Below, in pieces: positions 21,791 to 33,343 of a DNA stretch of 64,000 nucleotides. Each line of letters begins with the position of its first letter. Position 1 is the first letter of the stretch. The position numbers and the translations under genes were made by a program. This DNA is from Glutinoglossum americanum (Eukaryota; Ascomycota; Geoglossomycetes; Geoglossales; Geoglossaceae). Under the pieces are notes generated by a model, which saw only the letters and a program-made list of their open reading frames with translations, was not told the DNA's origin and searched no databases. The stretch lies in NCBI GenBank assembly GCA_020080175.1, contig JAGHQL010000116.1:21145-85144 (forward strand). Direction: 5' to 3'.

Positions 21791-23098
21791 ATGCCAGCAT
21801 TAAAGACACCGCCAAGATCGCTATTGTTGCTTCCGCCGCCGCCATCGCTTTTCTTATATCCCACGTTAAAAGCCGCGTATGGTGCAGCCCTATCTTCCGT
21901 CCTATCATCCGTCTCCGAAACCACTAGCGATTCACTAGAGGCTGCCGTGCTAGAGATTGCCGTTCCAATTCCGTATCATTATCTCCCTGGACATACCCAG
22001 TGGCCTAGGAGTCAAATATATGACCAGACACAGAAACTAGTCGCTGGTCTCTACAGCTTGATATCGACCGTTTGCGCTAGAGATTCAATTGATATTGAGG
22101 GTAAAGGCGGTGTCAATGCACGGATTCTCTTAATCGCGTATTCCAGCGATCTCACATATACTAACGATGATGGGTTCATGCCTGGTAAATCATTGCAAGG
22201 TCCGATCGTTGATCTGCCGACTCTGGCCCTTTCACGGCGGGCATGGCAACGCATATTTTCGGTCCACAGTGAAGAAGGAGAGCTCTTGTTAAAGCAATTC
22301 CTTGACCTAACGGATCACATCTATGGTTCGGGTTCGAAACGACCCTGCTGGGACGTAAAGAGGGTAGATGGAGTTGCCGACATAAACACCCCCATTGAGA
22401 AGCACCAGGGTGATCAGCTACTCGAACCCAACCGGAAGATACACTATTCCGTTGCAGTTGGCGGTACTTTTGATCACCTTCATGCCGGCCATAAACTTCT
22501 TCTAACTATGACTGCGTTACTACCTGAACCGCACGGTCTATTGAATCAGCAAAGGCGCATAATTGTTGGCATCACTCAGGATGAGCTCCTGAAGAACAAA
22601 AAGTATGCTGAATTCCTAGAGAGCTGGGAGGACCGGCAACAGGGCGTATCCAGCTTCCTACTAGCTCTTTTGGACTATTCCCCACCGGAGGCTACTTCGC
22701 CAGATATTTGTCAAGTGTCTAGATCCGGCCCTAACGAACGGGTCGTTCACATAAAGCTCGATCCAACGCTTGAAATTGAATGTGTGGCAATTTCTGACCC
22801 CTTTGGACCTACGATTACCGACAAATCAATATCTGCGCTTGTCGTATCAGGCGAGACGCGCGGAGGAGGTCAGGCAGTCAATGCAAAACGTGGAGAACTG
22901 GGTTGGTCGGCATTGGAAGTGTTTGAGGTTGACGTGTTGGAAGCTGATGAGCCTGGAGATGGCGGAAAGTTCGGAGAAAACTTTGACGGTAAAATCAGTA
23001 GCACGGAGCTGAGACGCCGTTGGGGCGAGAAGTCCGCACAACTGCATAGAGATAGGCAAGAACAAATGTCGCGAAGTTTTGTCGCGGGTCCCGGATGA
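21791..23098 (+). CDS. Phosphopantetheine adenylyltransferase (CoA biosynthesis)
   Basis: Single-exon gene for 435 residues. The enzyme adenylates 4'-phosphopantetheine to dephospho-CoA. The nucleotidyltransferase core begins VAVGGTFDHLHAGHKLLL (residues about 217-234), which contains the HxGH-type motif (H-A-G-H) of CoaD-like enzymes, followed by IIVGITQDELLKNKKYAEFLE and the C-terminal loop LVVSGETRGGGQAVNAKRGELG that lines the substrate pocket. The N-terminal 200 residues form the poorly conserved extension seen in fungal Cab4-type proteins. The final residues (ELRRRWGEK) match the C-terminal helix. Expected cytosolic. The start is the first ATG in the frame. Confidence 0.92.
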   Translation: MPALKTPPRSLLLLPPPPSLFLYPTLKAAYGAALSSVLSSVSETTSDSLEAAVLEIAVPIPYHYLPGHTQWPRSQIYDQTQKLVAGLYSLISTVCARDSIDIEGKGGVNARILLIAYSSDLTYTNDDGFMPGKSLQGPIVDLPTLALSRRAWQRIFSVHSEEGELLLKQFLDLTDHIYGSGSKRPCWDVKRVDGVADINTPIEKHQGDQLLEPNRKIHYSVAVGGTFDHLHAGHKLLLTMTALLPEPHGLLNQQRRIIVGITQDELLKNKKYAEFLESWEDRQQGVSSFLLALLDYSPPEATSPDICQVSRSGPNERVVHIKLDPTLEIECVAISDPFGPTITDKSISALVVSGETRGGGQAVNAKRGELGWSALEVFEVDVLEADEPGDGGKFGENFDGKISSTELRRRWGEKSAQLHRDRQEQMSRSFVAGPG

Positions 23099-24772
23099 AT
23101 CGCCCACGAGATTCCGGAGGATTAGAAGAATAGGACGAGGTCTTGGGCTACACAGAACGCTACTGTTCCTATTGGTCCACAGGAGAACCGTGCGGTGCGT
23201 AATTATGGAGGGAACAGAAACCATGGCAATAACTATGAGTATTATATGTTCAGGGTCGCTTTATCCTCAGGGCTCGAGGGGGAATTGGAAGTGCTGTGGA
23301 TGCTCGCCCGCGGGGCTATCCAGATGCGGGCTCAGAGGCCAGGTGAGAACCGGGGATACTAGTGACGGGCTAGCGCATGCATCAGCGATGCCACGGCTAT
23401 GTATCAGGTTGGCATATCATCACATGAACAGTGTCTGATGAAAACCGTTTATCTGCCCTTCTGGTGATGTCGGTGTGCATGTATGCCGGGCATTTGAACA
23501 GCGAAACTCGGCAATTTTGAGTACATGTAGTCCGTGCGTTACATATGTACGTCAGAAACCATTGCTGGCACCAATCCTCAACACATCTAGTGCATCGAGT
23601 TCACCACAACCCGAGCCAACCTCTCAGCTGGATGAAGAATGAAGATATTGGAACCTGCTCCCATAGCTCCGGCTTCGGTTCAAAGAATAGCACTTGCACC
23701 TATATTTGGGTATGTCTGAGAAATGCCCATTCTCGTGGCTCTTGTCTCTCCATTGTCCGGGCCTTCTTGGAAGGGTCGGCGTCAGCCAGCATATGCAATG
23801 ATCTCGCCACGACCGCATCTTGTTCTCCAACCCATCGACTTTCAATGGTGGTTGGCCAGGGCGCAAAGCGTCTCACAGCGGATGTCCCGGACCAGCAACC
23901 AATCAATGCTGATATTCTCGGGGTTTCCTTGAATAGAGATCGATATGCGCGAATGACCGACAGGAGCCACCAACGATTGTCCTGATTCGAGTCTGACTAA
24001 GTGCATCGATCCAGCTCCCTCGCTTCCACTGGCTCCTCTACTCGCTCTTTTCTCGCCACACAATGCTGGGCAACTTATGGAGCTCAAGTGGAATGGAGAT
24101 CTCTATAAATAACGATTTCCGATTAAAGTCTCAGATTGATTACGAGGCACCCAAGATCTGCGACAACGGTCTTCTTCGCTTGGGGGCGCCTCACTGCATC
24201 CGTAGTGGAGGAAAGCCGCCATGGCCCAAGCAATCACCAAACTGCCGTTCGACAGGCCCTATGCATTCCTGGTTGCTTCTGGCGCTTCATGCAGGAAAGG
24301 CTCCCCTTTCCCGTCCTGCAACCCGTCATCTGGGTCGATTTTCATCACGTGAGCAAATCCAACCAATGGAGATGTCAGCCTGCCCTCCAGTTCAACAAGC
24401 GGTTGCTGCACGTTATATTTCCAGATGGTGGATAGTACCCCCATCTACTACTGGACGGTCGCCCTGAAAAAAATAGCGCTCGGCTCCGGCTACTCTGGCC
24501 GGAATCTCGAAGGTAGTTGGCTTTTTCTTCCGGCCTTATTGTGCTTTTATCTACATGCGCTGGCACTTTTCTACCTTGAACTTGTTGCTGTTTACTCATC
24601 AGGTGTTTTCTCCCATCGCGCTCCACTGTTTGCTTTTGACTACTGCCACCACGCGAAAAGGGCCCCACGCTGATCCGGATCGACTTCGCCTCTCAGGAGG
24701 ACATCGAAGATCCTTTTAGCCCCCACCTTGCGGGGATATTAATTAAAACGACCTACCCCGCGCGAAGTCGCG
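23099..24772. other. Intergenic region without recognisable genes
   Basis: Several 60-150 codon frames occur on both strands (for example 23545-23985 plus, 24063-24467 plus, 23700-23906 minus). None has a family motif, and no exon set could be joined with splice signals. The 3' end should be the promoter of the F-box-like gene. Confidence 0.45.
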
Positions 24773-26391
24773 ATGGAGCAGTTATCGAACGAACTACTAC
24801 GAGTCATTCTCGACCATATCAATCAGGATCCTGAGGCCTCCTTGACCATCGACCGACGCGCACATCTGTCAGTGGAGAGCTTCAAAGCACCTAGTCTCCC
24901 AGAGCGTGCAAAGGCGCAGGACATTGCTCAATTCAGACTGGTTTGTAAGAGGTTTGCAGAACTTGGCATTTCATATCAATTCACCTGCGTTCCCCTGAGA
25001 TTCAACCGCAAGAGCTTTCATAGGTTAAGCTTGATTGCTCAACAGCCTTCTCTTGCCAAGCATGTCAAGAAGTTCATTTATTTGATACCCTATTTTTATG
25101 TGGAAGGTGATTTCGTAGTCTTCCCTAAACTGGCGTTGAAGCGATCGCTGACATTGCACCAGGAAGGGTGGGCGTGGATGGTGTTGTTTTGCCTTCTACA
25201 GTAATTTCGGAGCCCTCCTATCATATTCGAAAATACAAAGATCAAAGGGAACTGATAGAATCTGGGGATGACGCTCGAATTCTTAAGAAGGCGATGGCTG
25301 CCTTCATTTCACTACAACAGGTTCAGATTCAACCAGTTCAGGACGAGAAAGAGAGACAGCTCTTGGAGACCATCAAGGAGACCGATGAAAGTTTTGGAGA
25401 CACTTATTTGGATCTGAAGTGGGTCCCCGCGTGTCTTCATGGCTCGAGAACTCTTGCCCAGGCTCTTGTTGAAGCCCGCTCAAAGTTCACGGTCTTATCT
25501 GGACTGAGCATGAGTCCACAGAGCGCTGTCTATCTCAAGCATGACCCTGAAAATAGCATTTCAACAACCATCTCGTTGCTGGCGAGCCAACTGACATGTC
25601 TCGAGTTACACTTTAATGATGGGGCTGACAGGGGGTGGCATGAGACGACAATTGACCACAAGATGCAGGAGCTCTCGGGTTTGTTCAAAGAAGTATTCAC
25701 GGCGGCCACCGGGTTGCGATCGGTACATGTGGGATTTCGGCCTCGGGCGCCGTTGGGACTACCCCTGGAGGAAATATTCCATCACATCACATGGGAAAAG
25801 CTGCGGGCGTTCGGCATCCAATCCTGGTTCCTAGACGCGGAAGAGATCATCAAACTCGCATGCCGCCACCGGAGAACACTAAAGGGCCTAAGGCTACGAG
25901 ATGTACATCTAAGGAAGGGAAGCATGTGGAAAGATGTTTTAGGGCGCTTAAGAGATCAGATGGAGGTACTTGACTGGCTCAGCCTACGGAGGATTGGCTA
26001 CGAAGAATGGTATAATACACAGTACAGAGACACTATGGAAGTACCGCCAGATCCGCCGGCTGGAACGAGCGATAGCGATAATGAGGGCTTCATATATGAA
26101 ACGGGGGCCTCGGATGACGAGGCCGACGACGGCAACGATGACGAAGAATTATCGGACGACGAACACGACAACGAGAATGACGATGGTGGCCCTGACGACG
26201 ACGGTCTTGGTATGGGTCCCGATACGCCGTCATCAGTGCCTTGGTGCAACTGCGGGCGAGGAGCCCCCGAGAGCGCCGATGAGCTCGGCGACAATGGAAA
26301 GCACGTCGATTATGCAAAGCGCAAGATGTGGGAACAGTGGGTGGTTGGCCGCTGCATCGAGCACAATACGAGCCGTCCTCTGCCGAGATAA
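24773..26391 (+). CDS. F-box-like protein with acidic C-terminal tail
   Basis: Predicted substrate-recognition type protein of about 520 residues; exons 24773-25106 and 25163-26391. The N-terminus MEQLSNELLRVILDHIN followed by FRLVCKRFAELG is a degenerate fungal F-box, and the middle resembles the leucine-rich, poorly conserved body of this large fungal family (HVKKFIYLIPYFYVEG, SGLSMSPQSAVYL, LKGLRLRDVHLRKGSMWKDVL). Residues about 405-465 are a strongly acidic D/E run, then a CNCG motif. The intron donor is GTGATT; two acceptors (ending 25162 or 25201) both keep frame, and the first has a GCTGAC branch site at proper distance. Partner and substrate are unknown. Confidence 0.7.
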
Positions 26392-27896
26392 GAAATGTCT
26401 TGCGTCCGTCCCAGCGGAATGGTCTTGGAAAGGAAGGGAAGGGTGTTGAACATGGTGGTAGGGGGTCGGTGCAGGCGCGGGTGACGGCAATTTAGTCCCG
26501 TATAAAAAACGCCATTTTTTCCCGCTTGCCATTGCTGCATTGCGAGTTGGCGTTTTTATCCTACCCCCCCCCGAAAGAAACTCAATCCTATGCAATAAGG
26601 ATATTGAGCGAGCCGTCCCGCGCCCGCATTTGGATCCTCGGCACCCAGGCCTAGGCGATTTTAGGGATCCAGAACCATTCCAAATGCATATTCTTCTTAC
26701 TTTTACATATTCTTTTTGATCCTCCTCAAAACCTCCATCATTCCTGTTCTTATTCCTCGCCCAACATAACCCAGAGGTATTTTTAATCCTCCCCTCGCAT
26801 AAGTGCAAAACTGTAAATAAAACTCTCTTGTTCATCGCTCGAAAAAAGGCTCCCTATTCCACATCCGGGCAGAAAATGTGAGATGAGCTTTTATCAGCGC
26901 CAGCTAATAGAGGCAGCACGAATGAAAAGCCCCCAATTTTTTTCTAGATTAGTTATTTTAACTGACAAGCAGGATAAAGAGAGGTAGTTATCTCTGTCCC
27001 GCTCCGCCCACGCCACGTGGGTGAACCTCCCCACCCTAAAAGAATAAAATCGAAAAAAAATAAAATAAAAACACCGCTCAGCTCGGCACCCTGCTGTTCC
27101 AGGACCACGGTTACACGGCATACTTAATGTACGGCATTAACCCAACCCATCCTGATTCGAACCGCAGGGTTAGCCCGGCCCGGCTAGACTATCCCGAAGA
27201 GAAAATGGAAAGCGCACAAAAAAAAAAAAATTCGCCATCGTCAGTTGGCAAACGTAACGTAACATGAAAGGGAGAAAAGAAAAAAGTTTTTTTTTTTTTT
27301 TCTTTCTGGGACTCGAGTCAGCGCCTTCGGCAAAACCACGTCATCAACCCCGTGTGGGTAAAACTCCGCGTTATTTTATCCCCACGGTTAAAATGGGGGA
27401 ATATTGGGGGTTGAGGATAAAAATGAAAAAAATAAAAATAAAATAAAACGTGGGGTTTGGGGGTTCTTTTCTTCTCCCGCGCGATCCTTCAGATTCCTTC
27501 TTTTTTCCCCTTCTTCTCTTTCTTTTCTCTTGGGTTTCTAGGTCACTGCGGTTTCGACAGCTGGCGTGTAGCAAAAATTTCTTTTTGGCCCATGCACGGA
27601 CGCTTTTCTTAGGCGCTGGGACCAGAAGTACGTAGCAGCACAGACATTATAATAGGGAACTTTTGCATTGGCTTGCGTATCCATTCCCACTCTAACTACA
27701 TACGTAGCTTTCGCCGTTATTTATCGCCCGAAACGGCAAGATGTCCGGCTCAGCAAATCAAGAGCATGAAAATTCCTCCGCCTTTATTTTTTTAGAAAAA
27801 TATATATCTCCCTTCGATTCGCCAGGTTTAGGATCGATGCGGGTACAAAGAAATAAAGAATAGAAACTTACGCCGCTGTAGTGCATGAAGAGACTT
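26392..27896. other. Convergent intergenic region with homopolymer runs
   Basis: Lies between two convergent genes. It holds poly-T (27287-27301), poly-A (27220-27230) and other AT-rich tracts, and no supported coding sequence. A tRNA-like B-box around 27155 was examined and rejected. Confidence 0.45.
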
Positions 27897-30800
27897 TCAG
27901 GGGCTTGGCGTAGAGTAGCGTGGTTCGTCGCCCTCGCCCCAGGTCCCCGGAGTTTGCGGGTTGTTGAATCCCCCAGGCGTTGAGGCTTCATAATATCCTG
28001 GGCGTCCACTGGCACCACCTTTGCCAGCAGCATTAGGCTGATACCCTCCGTGTGACGCACCTGGTGTTGGTGCAGACTGCGCAGCTGGTGTTGGTGCGGA
28101 GTCACCCCAGCCGGCGTTAGAGTTTCCGGTCCACGCTGGACCTGGACGAGGTGTCGGGGCAGATGCAGCCGGTGTAGGAGCAGAATAGCCACCCGGTGTC
28201 GGAGCATTCATGGCGCCCGGAGTGGGCGCAGAGACATCAGCGCTAGGAGTTTGTGCTTCACTGTGGCCTGTGCGGCTGCCCCCAGCCCAATTTTCGGTGC
28301 TTGTGGGAGCCCCCCAGCTATCTCCTCCAGTGTACGCGGGAGTCTTGGAGCCCCAACTATCTCCGCCACCATAACCAGGAGTCTTTGAACCGGCATTCCA
28401 TGCGTCACCAGCCCCATATGGCGTACGTGAACCCGGGTTCCATGCTGGGGTTTTCTGTAACGAGTTAGCGTTACTAGGTTCGCTAAAAACGCGTTCATGA
28501 AACCCACATTTCCACTGCCATACTGTGTTCTGCTACCATCTGCATATGGGTTAACTGTGCGACCACCTCCTTCGAAGTAGGGGTTGACAGTGCGACCTCC
28601 TTCGTGAACATATGCAGGAGTCCGTCCACCAAATGAGTCTTGTCTCTGGTCCTGAAAAGTCTTTCTTGATGCTATTCCCCAAGCGGGGGTCCGACTCTCT
28701 GACATGCCTGTATTCAACGGAGTACGTCTTCCCTCCCAAGAACTGACGACATTAGAAGTACGTGAAGGCGTTGCGCCACCCATGACGCTTGAAGATCTTC
28801 CCGGTCCAGAAAATGTAGCGTAGTCGATAGGGGCACCAGTCAATGGGCTGGAGAAATATTAGCGAGGTGCCTTGTTGAGAAGTAATGTATACGTACTCTT
28901 TAAACCCTAAGGTATCCTTGGACACAGTTATTGTCTTCGCCTTGGTATGAAGCTCTACCCGGGCGTCCGTATCTGTTGTGTCTTTGACTATGCCTAACAA
29001 ACCTTTGTAAGGTCCCTTTCTGATCGTAACAGTCTTTCCAAGTGCTCGATCCCTCCCACCAAATGATTTCTGTGGTACTGCTGGTGGACTCATATTTCCA
29101 CCATTCCTTTGCACTTCAGGGTTCATCTTAGACAGGTCAGGTCCCCTTGAGACTCTCCCACCTTTGGCAGCGACAGTCACGATGTTACTTGTTCTGACCA
29201 CGAAGATACCCGAATTCTCGATCTGCTCACGATTGTGCAGGAAAGCATAGGTACGGTGAATGTGCAGAATCTCGCCCCGCTTCTGCTCGCCTCCCACTTC
29301 ACGAACCGTATCACCAACTTGAATCTCTGACCCGTCCCTGTCAACCGCCACAACGTTCCGGCGCCCCGAGAGTAGGTTAGATATCTGAGAAGGCAACACT
29401 GTCCGAACGGAGCCGTTTTGGTCAATCATCCGCAATGACTCGCGGTCAACCTTGGTAACACAAGCCACAGTTGTGGGACTGTGAAAGAGTGAGTGATCAT
29501 ACAACACAAAGGGAGGAAATACTCACTCGAGCTGTACCAAATCAAAAAGAGAATAATTCGATGTAGCACCGCTCGTTCCAGAGTCGCTCGCTTCTCTGAG
29601 GTCTTTGCTGAAGACGGTGAGTTCTGTGAAGTTGGTGTCACTCAGTAAGGTGACTTTATCATCCCTTACTCGGACGACCATCCCAACCTCATCAGTAAAG
29701 CGCCCTCCCCCGACAACTTTGACGTGATCTCCCTCCTTGAAGCGTTTGCGTAGGCTCTTGACAGGAGCATCTATTAGCTGGCCCCTGAGCTCGCCTCCGG
29801 TGACCCTAAGGGCGACGATATTGCCAGTAACTCGCTCGGCTTTCCCATAAACGCCCTGTTGTTCGCCGTCATACACTTCAACCATATCGCCGGGTAGATA
29901 GGTAGCGTTCGCATTGCCCTCCCTGAGGCTCGCTGCTAGAGCGTTCAAATCAAGGTTTTCGGTGCCGTCCTCCGCTCCAGATGCAAAGAGAGTCACTTCT
30001 TCGAGTTTAGGAGCAACATCCTCTGTCTGGAGATGCTGAATCTTGAAGTCCTTCATGAGGTAGCCGTTATCATAGTCGTCACCGAGGTAAGTCCAATGTG
30101 TTTTGTCGCCGGTGCGCACTCGCTGAAGGTATTTGGCATGCTTCTTTCTTGCTTCAACTTCGCTGAATAGTCGTTGAGGCGGCCGCGTCTTCAAGTTATT
30201 AGCGATGCCGCCAGCACGCTTTCGCTTTGCTGCTGGATGAAGTTCCTGTTCGGGAGCGTTTGCGTCCTCATTTAAGCCATAGTCGAGGCGGGGGACAATA
30301 CGCAGGAGGACCTCGAGGCCATTCGTCTCGACCGCGTCAATCTGGGCAAGGTCGCCTTGATATTTGCCGCGCTTAATTCGAACGTAGGCACCAGGTTCAA
30401 GCGCCTTAGTTTTTGTCGTCCGCAGGAGATCTGGCATCTCTTTGATCGGTACCAAAACCATCCTTGTTCGTGGGTAGACGTTACTAAGTCCATCAAGTGC
30501 GGTTAAGATGTCTGATTGTTTCCGGGCCTCGACGTAAATGTAGCCCGACATGGTTCCGCCGCGCTCGAAGGCTGATGAAATTGAGAGTTGCATTTTAGTG
30601 CCCACCCGTTCTTCGACACGTTTCATAATGCCAAATATTACCTCTCTCTCCTTCCCTGGCTTGCACTTCACGCCCCAGATGCTTGGGTCTTCGACACTTG
30701 GTAGTAATAGTCGCTTTGGAACCGCGACGGCGTCTACAGCGGTTGGAGCTCGGCTTCGCCCATACCGTTGCTTGAAAACCTCAGCCTGTTTCTCGGCATC

Positions 30801-31506
30801 AAGTCCCGCTTCTCTCTCGCGCTGGCGATCCAATTGACGATGCCTTCGATCGTCAGTCTCTCCGCCAGCAGGCAGGTCTGCGAGGTCGTCGGGATGCGTG
30901 TCCGCAATGAAACCGTCTTCACGAGTAAAGTCTTCATCTTCCTCCTCCAATTCATCCTCATCCTCATCTACTTCAGCTTCGACATCGATGAATGTTCTCA
31001 ATCCATTACGCCGCTCCCGGCGACGTTTACGGCGATGTCCCTTTGGGTTCGTCAGCTAGACGGCCAAATATGAAAATTCAACCAGAGTCTAACCCAGTCG
31101 ATAGAAAATCGCAACATACCATAGCTTCTTCATCTTCATCATCTTCATCATCTTCATCTTCATCCTCATCATCTTCATCGTCGTCGTCTCCGCCTCCATC
31201 TTCATCCCCTTCACCATCTGCCGTACCATGCTCGTCATCGTTGTCGCCCTCACCATCCCCGTCTCTACTTATTTTAGCCCTCCCGTTTCGGTCACTACGT
31301 TGCTTACTTTCCGCTCCGTTTGTACCCTCGCCGCCGTCTCTATGTCGAGCTTTCTCGTCTCTCTTCGGGTCTCGAGTAAACCGTTCATCTTCACTGTGTC
31401 CTTCGGCGTCATCATGATCGGACACATCTGCAGGGGCGGGGTTGAAGTCATTGTCGTCTTCTGAATCTGACCCGAAGTCATTGTTCAAGAGGTCGGCGGA
31501 AGACAT
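27897..31506 (-). CDS. spt5: Transcription elongation factor Spt5 (DSIF subunit)
   Basis: Large subunit of DSIF, clamping RNA polymerase II with Spt4 and coupling elongation to capping. Exons 31506-31120, 31040-29527, 29478-28897, 28847-28508, 28454-27897 encode about 1126 residues. Order of parts: acidic N-terminus with long D/E runs; basic [11 protein letters not shown] patch and [15 protein letters not shown] domain from about residue 240 ([22 protein letters not shown]); several KOW domains ([87 protein letters not shown]); and a C-terminal repeat region of two kinds, (G)SRTPxxxxG/SKTPxxxGG and SAPTPxx. Exon 2 could instead start at 31055, adding five residues; both acceptors are in phase. 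Confidence 0.95.
31121..31260 (-). repeat. TCATCTTCA-type repeat encoding the acidic run of Spt5
   Basis: Imperfect trinucleotide repeat (GAT/GAA/GAC codons on the minus strand) giving an uninterrupted run of Asp and Glu at the end of exon 1. It is read as poly-Ser on the opposite strand, which is spurious. Confidence 0.8.
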
Positions 31507-32077
31507 ATCGGAGACAACGAATGAAATGAAGGTTTGGAAGGCTGTAAGATTTTAGCGACTGTGTATGTACAGCCTGTGTGAAGTGCGAAGTGAGCAGTGA
31601 AAGAAAAATTGGTCCAGCCGTTGGAGTTGAGTTGAAAGAAATGTAAAGGCTGGATCGGGCGACGCTATGTAAGCGGAGCCTCAAGTCGAAGTCGCCCTTA
31701 TATGCACGTGGCTCGATTCGGAAATTTAATGCGAATGCCCTTCAGGCCAAATCTTATTGTATTTCTCTCACATCAGCGTTACCCTGAAGACGGGTTTTTA
31801 AAGTCCCAGTGTTTACCTCCGTAGATAGTTATAAGGGTGTTATATAATGATATATTATAGGGATGATTTCTTAAATACCTAAATACTACAATAAGTTTAC
31901 TAGGAAAGCGATCACTTGAAAAGCAGTAAGCGGGTCAAAGTCGAAATCGCGGTATTCTGGTAGACTTTTTGTGGCATCCGACTAATTAAAATGAAAGTCG
32001 TGGTATTTGAGAAGTTACTCCTATATTATAAGATCGCAGAACAAGAAAGCAAAAACTCAGGGCCACAGCCTTCCACT
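31507..32077. other. Intergenic region between spt5 and the MPDU1 homologue
   Basis: About 570 bp, AT-rich in the middle; the likely spt5 promoter plus the MPDU1 3' region. No coding signal. Confidence 0.4.
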
Positions 32078-33015
32078 TCAACCCCTTCTCCTAGTCGTGG
32101 GACCCTTACTCTTCGTCGGGGTTGCTGTTGCTGCTGGGCTTTCCGTCGACGTTGAATCCTTAGACGGCCCAACAGCCACCTTCTTGCTCGCAACCCTATC
32201 ACCACTGTTCCAGTAATAGGCCATCTGTGCGGCAAGTATCGCGTTGAGCGTGAAAGCAGCAATGAAACTATAGAGGATGAGCTTATCATCGACCTCCTGA
32301 AGGGTCGTGAAGATGCGCGTGAGGGAGCCAAGGAGGTAGTTAAAGACCTGTAGTTCCAAGAAAATTTAATCAGATATCTCCGACACATGCTATTGCAAAG
32401 ATGGGAGGGAAAGAATACCGCAAACGCGCTCAACTGCCCTGTTCCTCCTTCCTTCCACACTGTCCAAATCTGCGGCGCCTTACTCACAACTCCTAACAAC
32501 CCCGCTGCCACCTGGAAGACACTCAAAATACCCCCTCCCACAACATCCTCCCTAAAAAGCGCCGCCCCCAGAACCGCCAACGCAGCAACGAACCCGGCAG
32601 CCTCCGCCCCCTTCCCACTAAACCTCAACACCAAAACCGCAATAACCACATTCTGCACCGCAATCAGCGCCGTCTCCCCGTACGTACTAAACGGGAACCC
32701 CTGGCGGACATTGTATGCCAACGAGATGGTATAGCCCGCGGTCTCGAGTGCGTAGCTGAGGAACGAGACTCCTTGGGCGGAGCCGGACGAGAGAAGCTTG
32801 AGGATTTGGGGGACTTTGACGATCGAAGACGCGGCGATTATCCCGATGCCGAGGGCTTTGGAGATGAGGAGCTTCAGGCATACGGGGGAATTGGGATCGA
32901 GGTCGAGGAAGAGGATGCGGTAGCAGTCGGGGCCGACGAGCGAGGTTAGGAAGGCGCTGACCGGAGGAGGGAGATTGTGAGTGATAGGTTGGAGTGCCAA
33001 GCGGAGGCCGTCCAT
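32078..33015 (-). CDS. MPDU1/Lec35 homologue, PQ-loop membrane protein
   Basis: Multi-pass ER membrane protein of 288 residues needed for use of dolichol-phosphate-linked mannose and glucose in glycan assembly. Exons 33015-32419 and 32347-32078. Both PQ-loop repeats are visible: SSIVKVPQILKLLSSGSAQG followed by VSFLSYALE near residue 65-95, and SKAPQIWTVWKEGGTGQLS near 180-200. The preceding CLKLLISKALGIGIIAAS is typical of the family. The intron (GTATTC...AACTACAG) joins SAFAV to FNYLLGSLTRIFTTLQE, a conserved block. The C-terminus ends in a Thr/Lys/Arg-rich tail. The ATG at 33015 is chosen because MDGLRLALQP begins the conserved part; the frame is open upstream. Confidence 0.92.
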
Positions 33016-33343
33016 TATGGATTTTGTTATCTTAATATCTTCCTCCCTTTCCTTTATAAAAGAGTCGTGATGGGAGAAACGTGGCAGCTGATCTCTGCAG
33101 CGAGAAATCCTCGCCAAGAATGTCCTCACGGAAGTACCCACTTCGGAGAGGTCAAGTAATAAGTTACTTCCTATTATTCAAAGTTCGAGAACCCCTTTAC
33201 AACTTCATTTCCAAGAAGAGAGGGGTTAGTCTAAGTTTTTTTGGGTTGACATATCCGGGTCATGAAACGTGGGAATGATAAAACTACAATCTAACCAGCG
33301 AAAATTCGCCCCGATTTCCCTCCATTTCATCATTCGCAAGCCG
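33016..33343. other. Intergenic region upstream of the MPDU1 homologue
   Basis: Likely promoter of the MPDU1 homologue and 3' region of the acyl-CoA dehydrogenase gene. No coding signal. Confidence 0.4.

Noticed and set aside
23545-24467. Plus-strand ORFs of 130-146 codons in the 23-24.7 kb interval
   Set aside because: No domain motifs, no splice-compatible partners, and equally long frames on the other strand.
26233-26835. 200-codon minus-strand ORF over the end of the F-box-like gene
   Set aside because: It begins at a TTG or internal codon, overlaps the acidic tail of the plus-strand gene and has no motifs.
27140-27200. tRNA-like sequence on the minus strand (GGTTCGAATCA B-box with TAGTCTAGCCGG A-box-like text)
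   Set aside because: A- and B-box are only about 28 nt apart, too close for a tRNA, and no acceptor or anticodon stem can be formed.
30992-31417. Poly-Ser plus-strand ORF
   Set aside because: Antisense reading of the GAT/GAA repeat in spt5 exon 1.
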